Notes: generated by a model from the sequence alone, not told the origin. A stretch of 11,341 nucleotides of DNA from an uncultured Chitinophagaceae bacterium (GCA_903841915.1 CAIMKO010000329.1:1-11341); one strand, 5' to 3'; positions 1-6,809 are shown, counted from the first letter of the stretch. Numbers and translations: made by a program.

Positions 1-1
1 G

Positions 2-700
2 ATCTCTTTTATAGGAGCAGACATGCACTCACATTTATTGCCGGGAATAGATGACGGCTTACAGAAAATGGACGATACAATTTCCTTTATTAAACAACTG
101 CATACTTTAGGGTATCGAAAATTAATTTGTACACCGCATATTTTTGCAGGCGTACATCCAAATTCTCCTGAAACAATATTGCCGGTGCTGGCGTCAGTTA
201 GAGAGAAGTTGCAGAATCTTGAAATACCTGTGATCATTGAAGCTGCCGCTGAATATATGATCGATCATGAGTTTGAACAGGCGGTACAAAGAGGTGATAA
301 GTTATTGACTTTCGGCGAGAATTATATCTTGATCGAAATGTCGTATATGGCGCCCTCACCTTATTTACAAAAAGTGATCTTTGAATTAAAATTAGCAGGA
401 CTGCAACCCATTCTTGCACACCCCGAACGCTATTCTTTTTATCATCCGCAGTTTCAACAGTATCAGGAATTGAAGGATAGAGGTTGTTTATTTCAGATCA
501 ATATTTTATCACTTTGCGGTTATTATGGCAAGCAGGTTAAGAATATTGCAAAAAAATTATTGAAGAATAAAATGGTTGAATTTGTTGGAACTGATATGCA
601 TCATCAAAACCATTTACATACACTGCAGCAGTTTGCGAAAGATAAGAAACTATACGGCTTTCTGGAAAATGCCGGACTTTTAAACAGTACACTATTGTAA
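2..700 (+). CDS. CpsB/YwqE-type PHP tyrosine-protein phosphatase (5'-truncated by window edge)
   Basis: This is probably a manganese-dependent protein-tyrosine phosphatase of the PHP superfamily (CpsB/YwqE/Wzb-like). Such enzymes dephosphorylate the BY-kinase that controls capsule or exopolysaccharide export. The metal-binding motifs are visible, numbered from the first Met at position 23: MHSH at 1-4, followed by PGIDDG; CTPH with His39; Glu77 in the AAAEYMID stretch; HPERY with His133; and GTDMHH with Asp191 and His193. The frame is open through the left edge, and the codons before the Met read ISFIGAD. Because DMHSH is the usual motif context, position 23 is internal or at least not proven to be the start, and only a short N-terminus should be missing. 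The visible 232 residues are close to the family's usual length of about 240-250. The gene converges on two glycosyltransferase genes, which fits a polysaccharide locus. The family call is firm. The substrate kinase is not in the window. Confidence 0.88.
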   Translation: MSFIGADMHSHLLPGIDDGLQKMDDTISFIKQLHTLGYRKLICTPHIFAGVHPNSPETILPVLASVREKLQNLEIPVIIEAAAEYMIDHEFEQAVQRGDKLLTFGENYILIEMSYMAPSPYLQKVIFELKLAGLQPILAHPERYSFYHPQFQQYQELKDRGCLFQINILSLCGYYGKQVKNIAKKLLKNKMVEFVGTDMHHQNHLHTLQQFAKDKKLYGFLENAGLLNSTLL

Positions 701-709
701 TTCTTATTC

Positions 710-744
710 AAATACAGTATCAGCAATTCCCTGAAACTGTATTT
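710..744. terminator. Hairpin between convergent genes, probable bidirectional terminator
   Basis: AAATACAGT (710-718) pairs perfectly with ACTGTATTT (736-744). Inside it, TCAG (720-723) pairs with CTGA (731-734) after an A-A mismatch, leaving a 7-nt loop. The 3' arm runs into a T run (741-745). The hairpin lies ten bases after the phosphatase stop and just past the end of the minus-strand glycosyltransferase, so it could serve both genes. The U tract is modest, so efficiency is uncertain. Confidence 0.6.
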
Positions 745-755
745 TTGAAAAGCTA

Positions 756-1889
756 TCATTCACCCCATATCCATTTCACTTGTTGTTTGGCATTCGCTGC
801 ATTACTGAACATAGTATTCAAAACTTTTCTTCTTTGTTCGATTATTTCTGAGCTGAACGGCTTCGAAAATAGATCAGATATTTTATTCTGGAATGAACTT
901 GCGTCATTTGCAATTGTACAAATTTGATCTAACCCACTACCATCAACAGTATCGCTATTTGTAATAACATAGCGGCCGTTAAATAAAGCATTCAAGAGCT
1001 TTAATTTAATACCTGTATTGGTGAATGATGGTAGTATATGGATATGTGCTTTTGCGATCATGTCCTGCATTTCCTTTTTGCTCGGATTAGCTACCAGACA
1101 GGTATATTCTTGGGCATGTACCAATCGCTCTATTTTTTTTGATGGATCTTTACCGGCAATTACCAGTGGCAATTGAATTGTATTGAATACTTTTTCTAAT
1201 AGCCAGATCACAGCTTTTTCGTTTGTATCAACACTCAGGTCGCCCTGATATAAACAGTAATTTCCTTTTCCTTCCAGGTTATTCGACTTCCATTCCGGTG
1301 GAAGATATACAGGCAAATATTCGATCCTATCGCATTTTAATTCTTTTCGAAAAAAAGCGGTATCCTTTTCTGAAACAGCCCAGAATGCTGTTGCCTTTGT
1401 AACAATGGCCCGTTCATATTTTTTGAGTTGATTACTTTCCCACCAATAGTATAATTTATGGGCTAATGAAGTGGCAGAATCAAATAGCTGCCTGTAATAT
1501 TGAAATTCTACATTGTGTATCCGTACATACTTTTTTCTATCTGCAAAGCGCTCATCATTCAATAAATAAGTACAGTGTATCCCTTCCATTAAAATGGGGT
1601 GATCATCCGCTAACAGATTCTCCAATAACGTTTCATTCTTTCTGCTGGAAACAATATATGGGAGTGAAAGTGTTAGGCCCTTATGGCCCTTTATTCTCTT
1701 ATAATAATTTACCGAATCGCAATATTTATTTAATTCTTTTTGCTCATTTTGGCCATCCTCAAAGCAATGCAGATGAATATGAACACCTTGATCTTGTAAG
1801 GCAGGGAGTTTATAAAAAAGATCAAAGACACCGCCATAATCTACCGGAAAAGGAACGGTCAGTGAGATGATGTGTAAATGTTTTTCCAA
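756..1889 (-). CDS. Glycosyltransferase, GT-B fold (GT4-like), second gene of a two-gene unit
   Basis: This is a predicted cytoplasmic glycosyltransferase of about 377 residues, near the usual GT4/GT1 length. The N-terminal Rossmann half shows HIISLTVPFPVDYGG at about 6-20, a common GT-B opening with a glycine-rich acceptor-side loop. RIHNVEFQYYRQL at 123-135 is typical of Bacteroidota homologues. The C-terminal donor half contains YQGDLS at about 214-219, PLVIAGKDP at 241-249 and LPSFTNTGIKLKLLNALFNG at about 286-305. That last stretch sits where classical GT4 enzymes have the EX7E motif, but the usual glutamates are absent. The only plausible start is TTG at 1889 (or ATT one codon upstream), because an in-frame stop lies four codons upstream of the TTG. 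Its first 31 bases overlap the end of the preceding glycosyltransferase gene, which suggests translational coupling. The sugar donor and acceptor cannot be inferred. Confidence 0.82.
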   Translation of the reverse strand: MEKHLHIISLTVPFPVDYGGVFDLFYKLPALQDQGVHIHLHCFEDGQNEQKELNKYCDSVNYYKRIKGHKGLTLSLPYIVSSRKNETLLENLLADDHPILMEGIHCTYLLNDERFADRKKYVRIHNVEFQYYRQLFDSATSLAHKLYYWWESNQLKKYERAIVTKATAFWAVSEKDTAFFRKELKCDRIEYLPVYLPPEWKSNNLEGKGNYCLYQGDLSVDTNEKAVIWLLEKVFNTIQLPLVIAGKDPSKKIERLVHAQEYTCLVANPSKKEMQDMIAKAHIHILPSFTNTGIKLKLLNALFNGRYVITNSDTVDGSGLDQICTIANDASSFQNKISDLFSKPFSSEIIEQRRKVLNTMFSNAANAKQQVKWIWGE

Positions 1890-2965
1890 AATGCTTTTAA
1901 TTTAATTTCTTCATGCTCCCAATTCAGTGTTTCCCTTGCTTTTAAACAGTTTTGCCTTAATCGTTCATACAAAACATCGTCATCCAGTAAATTGTTCATT
2001 GCACTGACAATTGTATTTGTCTCTGTATTCCCGATCATTAACGCAATTTCAAATTCATCATTGATCTTTCTGTATTCGGGATAATCAACACAAACCTGAG
2101 GAATGCCTGCCATAATATAATCAAAGAATCGGTTGGATAAAGATTGATATTGATTCAATCCCGCTGATTCGAAGAGCGTTAACCCAAATCTTGCAGTGGG
2201 CGTTAATTCTCTTAATAGCTCCGGTATGAGATAGCCTTTTAACTCAACTTTCTCCGATACATTATTTTCTTTGATCAATTCTCGGACAGTATGAAAGAAG
2301 TTCCCTTTTCCGCAGATGACCAATTTCGAATCTATTTCTTTCATGGCGGGGATCAGTGTTTCAAAACTCCTTCCTTCATTTACAGCACCCTGATAAATAA
2401 TGAATGGTTCGGAGTTTCCGGTTTCCGGTTTCCGGTTTACAGTCTGAAGAAGAGGCAAGTTCTTGATCACAGCATAATCAACTTTGTATCTTCTCCTGAA
2501 TTCCTGTTGGATAAACTCATTTACGGTGTATCCTGATTTGAATCGGGGGACTGCAAACTTTTCAAGCATCAGCCAAATGGAATGAATGAAGGGTCTTGAA
2601 ATGATCTCTTTTTGTTCGGTAAATAGTTCGTGGGCATCGTAGACCCTTTTCTTATTTCTTACTATAGAAACGAAATAGCAGGGTAGGATACTGTCCAGGT
2701 CGATCGCACAGATCATATCTGTCTTCCGGAAGAGTAAGTAAACAAATAATCGGATATTGTATTCGACGTAAAAAGCCGGGCCTTTGGTGAAGAAGCAATG
2801 CAGTCTTTTTTGATGATAGCTTTCCTTTTTAATGGGAATGCTGTCTTTTAGCTGTCGACCAACCAGGACAATCTCAAAGCCTTCTGTTGCCAGCGAATGG
2901 CAGATTCTCTGCATGCGTTGATCATAGGAAAGGTCATTGGTAACTGTAAAGATGATTTTTGCCAA
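1859..2965 (-). CDS. Glycosyltransferase, GT-B fold (GT4-like), first gene of a two-gene unit
   Basis: This is a predicted glycosyltransferase of 368 residues when started at TTG 2965. The longest open frame runs upstream to 3157, but those extra 64 residues are low-complexity, are translated from an 11-bp minisatellite, and would contain the likely promoter. From TTG the protein opens MAKIIFTVTNDLSYDQRMQR, a proper GT-B beginning. Further motifs are YDAHELFTEQKE (109-120), YQGAVNEGRSFETLI (191-205), KLVICGKGN (214-222) and FESAGLNQYQSLSNRFFDYI (265-284). The last is the nucleotide-sugar-binding region, with Glu266 where the first EX7E glutamate is expected. The next gene begins inside its last codons. 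The context is exopolysaccharide or lipopolysaccharide assembly beside a CpsB-like phosphatase. The family is secure and the specificity unknown. The start choice is inferred. Confidence 0.82.
   Translation of the reverse strand: MAKIIFTVTNDLSYDQRMQRICHSLATEGFEIVLVGRQLKDSIPIKKESYHQKRLHCFFTKGPAFYVEYNIRLFVYLLFRKTDMICAIDLDSILPCYFVSIVRNKKRVYDAHELFTEQKEIISRPFIHSIWLMLEKFAVPRFKSGYTVNEFIQQEFRRRYKVDYAVIKNLPLLQTVNRKPETGNSEPFIIYQGAVNEGRSFETLIPAMKEIDSKLVICGKGNFFHTVRELIKENNVSEKVELKGYLIPELLRELTPTARFGLTLFESAGLNQYQSLSNRFFDYIMAGIPQVCVDYPEYRKINDEFEIALMIGNTETNTIVSAMNNLLDDDVLYERLRQNCLKARETLNWEHEEIKLKAFWKNIYTSSH
2414..2438. repeat. Short 7-bp tandem repeat inside the glycosyltransferase gene
   Basis: GTTTCCG occurs three times in tandem (2414-2434), followed by a partial copy GTTTA. 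On the coding strand it encodes the NRKPETGNSEP linker (about residues 177-187) between the two Rossmann halves. Three units make 21 bp, so the frame is kept. Gain or loss of one unit would shift the frame. Confidence 0.75.
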
Positions 2966-2985
2966 ATCAAAGGGGTTAATGGAAG

Positions 2986-3011
2986 CAAATATAATATCGG
3001 CTAAGCACAAA
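2986..3011 (-). promoter_or_regulatory. Candidate Bacteroidota promoter for the glycosyltransferase pair
   Basis: On the minus strand TATATTTG (2993-2986) matches the TAnnTTTG -7 box exactly. A TTTG (3011-3008) lies 14 bp upstream, a shorter spacing than is usual for the -33 box. The TTG start at 2965 is 20 bp downstream of the -7 box, giving a short leader. This placement supports the shorter version of the gene. Confidence 0.5.
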
Positions 3012-3060
3012 GTCGCTGAAATGAATCTGAGGCAACAGTGCCTGTCATCTTGGCGCACAA

Positions 3061-3148
3061 CCGATAGATAACCGATAGATAACCGATAGATAATCCATGG
3101 ATAACCCATGGATGACTCATAGACAACCCTTATACAGCCCATAATCGT
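3061..3148. repeat. 11-bp tandem repeat (minisatellite), eight units, decaying to one side
   Basis: Three identical CCGATAGATAA units (3061-3071, 3072-3082, 3083-3093) are followed by TCCATGGATAA, CCCATGGATGA, CTCATAGACAA, CCCTTATACAG and CCCATAATCGT. All keep the 11-bp register and diverge progressively towards 3148. The array lies in the divergent gap between the minus-strand glycosyltransferases and rpsO. Its period is close to one turn of B-DNA. There are no spacers, so it is not a CRISPR. Confidence 0.9.
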
Positions 3149-3193
3149 CAGGGCCACAACGAGAACAAAAAAATCATTGTTTTAATACTTTTT

Positions 3194-3217
3194 TTTGGTT
3201 TCAAACCCTTACCTTTG
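3194..3217 (+). promoter_or_regulatory. Candidate rpsO promoter
   Basis: TACCTTTG (3210-3217) is an exact TAnnTTTG -7 box. The nearest upstream TTTG (3194-3197) is only 12 bp away, so the -33 assignment is weak. Transcription from here would give a leader of roughly 45-50 nt before the rpsO ATG at 3271, room for the autoregulatory S15 binding known in some other bacteria. No specific S15-binding fold could be recognised. Confidence 0.55.
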
Positions 3218-3270
3218 CCGCCACAATATTTAGATGTAAATTTTTGGTCGCTATTTAAACGAAAACTTAG

Positions 3271-3540
3271 ATGTCAATTACAAAAGAAAAAAAAGTAGAA
3301 GTATTTACAGAATTTGGTGGCAAAGCCACTAACACAGGCTCTATTGAAGCGCAGATCGCTTTGGTAACTGAGCGCATTTCCCACATCAGCGGGCACTTGC
3401 AAGCTAATAAGAAAGATTTCTCTACCCACAGAGGTTTAATGCAATTGGTTGGACAGCGTAAGCGCTTACTGACTTATTTGCAAAAAACAAATTTGAGCGG
3501 CTACCGTTCATTGATCGAAAAGCTGGGTCTCAGAAAATAA
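3271..3540 (+). CDS. rpsO: 30S ribosomal protein S15
   Basis: S15 is a primary binding protein of the central domain of 16S rRNA and also contributes to the bridge with the large subunit. The 89-residue product has the standard length. It shows the family landmarks in order: TGSIEAQIALVTERISHISG (22-41), HL..NKKDFSTHRGL (42-56, with His42 and His53 at conserved rRNA-contact positions) and LVGQRKRLLTYLQK (59-72). The ATG at 3271 gives the expected N-terminus. A candidate -7 box lies upstream. A terminator-like hairpin follows, and then pnp on the same strand, the same gene order as in Escherichia coli and many other bacteria. Confidence 0.98.
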   Translation: MSITKEKKVEVFTEFGGKATNTGSIEAQIALVTERISHISGHLQANKKDFSTHRGLMQLVGQRKRLLTYLQKTNLSGYRSLIEKLGLRK

Positions 3541-3565
3541 TTTTCACTATCATGATAAGTGCTAT

Positions 3566-3602
3566 TCCCAACTGATAATTTATACGGTTGGGATTAGTTT
3601 TT
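3566..3602 (+). terminator. Terminator or attenuator hairpin between rpsO and pnp
   Basis: TCCCAAC (3566-3572) pairs with GTTGGGA (3587-3593), a 7-bp stem around a 14-nt loop, followed by a T-rich stretch ending at 3602. It is placed as an intrinsic terminator for rpsO. It could also act as a partial terminator, allowing some read-through into pnp. Confidence 0.65.
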
Positions 3603-3695
3603 TGTACATGAAGTATTTTGGCTTTTATCATTCATCGATATGGGAACAAAGGGCTTGCCGCTTCATTAGTTTCTATGTCTTAAATCAAATCAACT

Positions 3696-5867
3696 ATGTT
3701 ATCACAACCTATACAATCAAGCTTTCAGTTGCCTAATGGCGCTGAAGTGATCATTGAAACCGGTAAATTAGCCCGTCAGGCTGATGGAGCCGTTACTGTT
3801 CGCCAGGGTAATTGTATTTTACTCGCAACAGTTGTTGCCAATAAAGAACCCAAAGAAGGTCAGGACTTTTTTCCATTGAGTGTTGATTATCAGGAAAAAT
3901 TTGCTTCTGCAGGCCGTATACCCGGTTCATTTTTCAAAAGAGAAGCAAGATTAAACGATTATGAGATCCTTACCAGCCGTTTGATCGATCGTGCTTTGCG
4001 TCCATTATTCCCCGAAGATTATTTATGTGATGTGCAGGTATTGATCAGCCTTATTTCAAGTGATCCCGAAATATTGCCTGATGCATTGGCTTGTTTAGCT
4101 GCATCAGCTGCATTATCTGTTTCAGATATTCCTATTAAAGAGATCATTAGTGAAGTAAGAATTGCCCGTATCGATGGAAAGTTTGTAGTTAATCCAACCC
4201 GTTCAGAATTGGAAAAATCTGATCTTGAATTCCTGATCGCTGCTACTGATAAGAATTTGATGATGGTGGAAGGTGAAGCGAAAGAATGTTCAGAAGAAGA
4301 TCTGGTGAATGCTTTGCAAGTTGCACATGATGCTATTCGTGTTCAGATCAAGGCGCAAGAACAATTAAGAGACAAGAAAGCTGTTGCAGGTAAAAGAGAT
4401 TACAAAAAGCCTGAACAAAATGAAGAAATTCAGCAAAAGGTTTATGCTTTTGCAAAAGATAAAGTATACGCAATTTCTAAAAGTGCTTCAGCAAAATCTG
4501 AACGTTACGACGCTTATGCAGTTGTAAAAGACGAGTTGATCGCCAGTTTAGGTGAAGAAGCAACTGATAAGGATAAAAAATTAGCCAAGAAATATTATGA
4601 GGACCTGAAATGGGAAGTGGTTCGTAATATGATGCTGGATGACCGCATCCGTTTGGACGGAAGAAAATTAGATCAGGTTCGTCCATTAGCCATGGAAGTG
4701 GAACCATTGCCGGCTCCACATGGTTCTGCATTGTTCACCAGAGGTGAAACACAATCATTAACAACCGTAACATTAGGAACTGCATTAGATCAATTATTGA
4801 TCGAAAGTGCGGCTAAATCAGAATATTCAAACTTCATCCTGCATTATAATTTCCCTCCGTTTTCAACCGGTGAAATTAAAATGATGAGAGGACCCGGTCG
4901 TCGTGAAGTGGGTCATGGTAATCTGGCCATGCGCAGTTTAAAACAAATGATGCCTGATAATAGTGTGTATGCTTATACAACCAGAATTGTAAGTGATATT
5001 TTGGAAAGCAATGGTTCATCATCTATGGCAACAGTTTGTGCAGGTTCTTTGGCATTGATGGATGCAGGTGTGCCTTTTCCAAAACACGTAAGTGGTGTGG
5101 CAATGGGTTTAATTACCAGAGCTGATGGCAAGTATGCGATCCTTACTGATATCTTAGGTGATGAAGATCATTTGGGTGATATGGATTTTAAAGTAACAGG
5201 AACACGCGATGGAATTTGCGGTGTGCAGATGGATATTAAAGTGGATGGTTTAAGTATGGAAGTGATGAGAGAAGCTTTATCACAGGCAAGAAAAGGCCGT
5301 TTACATATTTTGGATGCGATGTATGAATGTATTCCTGAGCCACGTGCAGAAGTGAAACCACATACACCGAGAATGGAGAAACTGATCATTGATAAAGAAT
5401 TCATTGGTGCAGTGATCGGGCCAGGTGGAAAAGTGATCCAGGAAATTCAACGTGTAACAGGAACTACTGTAAACATTGAAGAGATCGGAAATTATGGTGA
5501 AGTAAGCATTTTCTCTGCAGATAAAGAAGGTCTTGAAAAAGCATTGGCTTGGGTGAGAGGATTGGTTGCTGTTCCTCAGGTTGGTGAAGTGTATGAAGCA
5601 GTGGTAAAAAGTATTAAAGAGTTTGGTGCATTCGTTGAATTCTTACCAAAGAAAGAAGGTTTATTACACATTAGTGAGATCAGCTGGAAACGATTGGAAA
5701 CAATGGATGGAGTACTGAAAGAAGGCGATAAGATCAAGGTTAAATTACTGGGTATCGATCAACGTACCGGTAAATTTAAACTGAGCCGAAAAGTATTGAT
5801 GCCAAGACCGGAAGGCAGAGGCGAAAGAGAGGATGATAGAAATGGAAACGGCGCTTCAGAAGAATAA
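3696..5867 (+). CDS. pnp: Polynucleotide phosphorylase (polyribonucleotide nucleotidyltransferase)
   Basis: PNPase degrades RNA 3' to 5' by phosphorolysis, releasing nucleoside diphosphates, and can run in reverse to add tails. It works as a cytoplasmic trimer and often joins an RNA-degradation complex. The 723 residues have the full domain order: first RNase PH domain (about 10-145, with FFKREARLND at 79-88), a helical linker (about 150-310), second RNase PH domain (about 315-545), KH domain (about 560-620, GPGGK at 575-579) and S1 domain (about 628-700). Active-site features visible in the second core are SNGSSSMATVCAGS (438-451) and GDEDHLGDMDFKV (488-500), where Asp491 and Asp497 fit the catalytic metal and acid positions. 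The tail is charged and Gly/Arg/Glu-rich (704-723). The ATG at 3696 matches the family N-terminus. It follows rpsO after 155 bp, and a strong hairpin terminator follows it. Confidence 0.98.
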   Translation: MLSQPIQSSFQLPNGAEVIIETGKLARQADGAVTVRQGNCILLATVVANKEPKEGQDFFPLSVDYQEKFASAGRIPGSFFKREARLNDYEILTSRLIDRALRPLFPEDYLCDVQVLISLISSDPEILPDALACLAASAALSVSDIPIKEIISEVRIARIDGKFVVNPTRSELEKSDLEFLIAATDKNLMMVEGEAKECSEEDLVNALQVAHDAIRVQIKAQEQLRDKKAVAGKRDYKKPEQNEEIQQKVYAFAKDKVYAISKSASAKSERYDAYAVVKDELIASLGEEATDKDKKLAKKYYEDLKWEVVRNMMLDDRIRLDGRKLDQVRPLAMEVEPLPAPHGSALFTRGETQSLTTVTLGTALDQLLIESAAKSEYSNFILHYNFPPFSTGEIKMMRGPGRREVGHGNLAMRSLKQMMPDNSVYAYTTRIVSDILESNGSSSMATVCAGSLALMDAGVPFPKHVSGVAMGLITRADGKYAILTDILGDEDHLGDMDFKVTGTRDGICGVQMDIKVDGLSMEVMREALSQARKGRLHILDAMYECIPEPRAEVKPHTPRMEKLIIDKEFIGAVIGPGGKVIQEIQRVTGTTVNIEEIGNYGEVSIFSADKEGLEKALAWVRGLVAVPQVGEVYEAVVKSIKEFGAFVEFLPKKEGLLHISEISWKRLETMDGVLKEGDKIKVKLLGIDQRTGKFKLSRKVLMPRPEGRGEREDDRNGNGASEE

Positions 5868-5880
5868 AATATTCAATCAT

Positions 5881-5910
5881 AACCCTCGATAATATCGGGG
5901 GTTTATTTTT
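5881..5910 (+). terminator. Strong intrinsic terminator after pnp, abutting prmA
   Basis: AACCCTCGAT (5881-5890) pairs with ATCGGGGGTT (5894-5903) through ten pairs including one G-U, with a 3-nt AAT loop and a T-rich tail (5902-5910). It lies 13 bases after the pnp stop and ends only five bases before the prmA ATG, leaving almost no room for a separate prmA promoter or leader. Confidence 0.85.
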
Positions 5911-5915
5911 AGCAC

Positions 5916-6737
5916 ATGAATCATATTCAAATCATAATTCCTGCTGTATCTGAAGAGATCAGCGATATACTGATCGCAGAACTTTCTGCCATTGGGTTTG
6001 ATGGTTTTGAGGAAACAGAGAATGCGGTGAATGCATTTATTGAAGAAGATCATTTCAATGAAGGCGAATTGCAGTTTCTGCTCAATGGCAAAGGACTCGC
6101 TTATCAAAAAAAGTTGATCGCAAAACAGAACTGGAACCATTTATGGGAATCGAATTTTGACAGGGTTATTGTGGATGATTTTGTGGGTATCAGGGCCGAC
6201 TTTCATGAACCCATCATCGGTGTTGAACATGAGATCCTGATCACTCCCAAAATGAGTTTTGGAACAGGTCATCATGCCACCACTTTTATGATGATGCAAC
6301 TGATGCGGGAAATCGATTTTGAGGGGAAGACAGTCTTTGATTTTGGTACCGGCACAGGAATACTGGCCATCCTTGCAGAAAAACTAGGAGCGAATAAAGT
6401 GTTGGCGGTAGATAATGATGATTGGTGTATTGAAAATGCCGGCGAAAATATCCGCAAAAATAGCGCTAGCTGTATCGAGATCACTAAGGCAGATCATACC
6501 AGTTCCAAGGGTGGGTTTGAAATAATACTTGCTAACATTAACAAGCATATCATATTAGAAAACATTGCATCTATCGATCAGGCGATCAATCTTCAAGGCA
6601 ATATCTTATTAAGTGGCTTATTGATTGAGGATGAGCCTGATATACATGTTGCAGTTCAATCATTTGGCTGGAAACATATCAGGACCGTTCAAAAAAACGG
6701 ATGGATCGCCCTTCAGTTTCTAAAGTCATCACTTTAA
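5916..6737 (+). CDS. prmA: Ribosomal protein L11 methyltransferase
   Basis: PrmA is a cytoplasmic SAM-dependent methyltransferase that trimethylates amino groups of ribosomal protein L11. The 273-residue product has a small N-terminal substrate-recognition domain (about 1-60), then NWNHLWESNF (72-81), FGTGHHATT (115-123), the SAM-binding motif I DFGTGTGIL (142-150), the acidic motif AVDNDDW (164-170) and the motif IV-like NINKHI (207-212) in place of the more usual NI-L sequences. It ends with GWIALQFLK (262-270). The length is slightly below the roughly 290-300 residues of E. coli PrmA, as is common in this phylum. The ATG at 5916 lies right behind the pnp terminator hairpin, so expression relies on read-through or a promoter inside the hairpin tail. 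Neighbouring rpsO and pnp give a translation/RNA context. Confidence 0.94.
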   Translation: MNHIQIIIPAVSEEISDILIAELSAIGFDGFEETENAVNAFIEEDHFNEGELQFLLNGKGLAYQKKLIAKQNWNHLWESNFDRVIVDDFVGIRADFHEPIIGVEHEILITPKMSFGTGHHATTFMMMQLMREIDFEGKTVFDFGTGTGILAILAEKLGANKVLAVDNDDWCIENAGENIRKNSASCIEITKADHTSSKGGFEIILANINKHIILENIASIDQAINLQGNILLSGLLIEDEPDIHVAVQSFGWKHIRTVQKNGWIALQFLKSSL

Positions 6738-6776
6738 ATTCCATGTTAAGAAATTATGAATTACGGTTTGGGTGAG

Positions 6777-6784
6777 TATATTTG
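6777..6784 (+). promoter_or_regulatory. Candidate plsY promoter, -7 box
   Basis: TATATTTG is an exact TAnnTTTG match 25 bp upstream of the plsY ATG, in the 72-bp gap after prmA. No convincing -33 TTTG occurs at normal distance; the nearest, 6767-6770, is too close. It suggests plsY can be transcribed independently of prmA. Confidence 0.5.
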
Positions 6785-6809
6785 CACTCCTTAACTTCAA
6801 CTACCTCCC

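Noticed and set aside
745..927. Plus-strand open frame of 60 codons
   Set aside because: It is antisense to the end of the glycosyltransferase gene and starts inside the intergenic hairpin tail. The hydrophobic stretch is a by-product of the reverse reading.
1466..1870. Plus-strand open frame of 134 codons inside the glycosyltransferase region
   Set aside because: It is antisense to a well-supported glycosyltransferase gene, has no recognisable motif, and its composition is that of a reverse-strand shadow.
2291..2536. Plus-strand open frame of 81 codons covering the GTTTCCG repeat
   Set aside because: It is fully antisense to the first glycosyltransferase gene and resembles no known protein.
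3061..3148. CRISPR array
   Set aside because: Units are 11 bp and directly abutting, with no spacers and no cas genes nearby.
3218..3270. A structured S15-binding leader in front of rpsO
   Set aside because: The leader is short and AT-rich, and I saw no convincing pseudoknot or three-way junction resembling the known S15 binding motifs.
3541..3695. A TAnnTTTG promoter for pnp in the rpsO-pnp gap
   Set aside because: Only poor matches occur (for example TATTTTGG near 3613). I could not support a specific pnp promoter.
5168..5404. Minus-strand open frame within pnp
   Set aside because: It overlaps the highly conserved catalytic core of PNPase and has no promoter or motif of its own.
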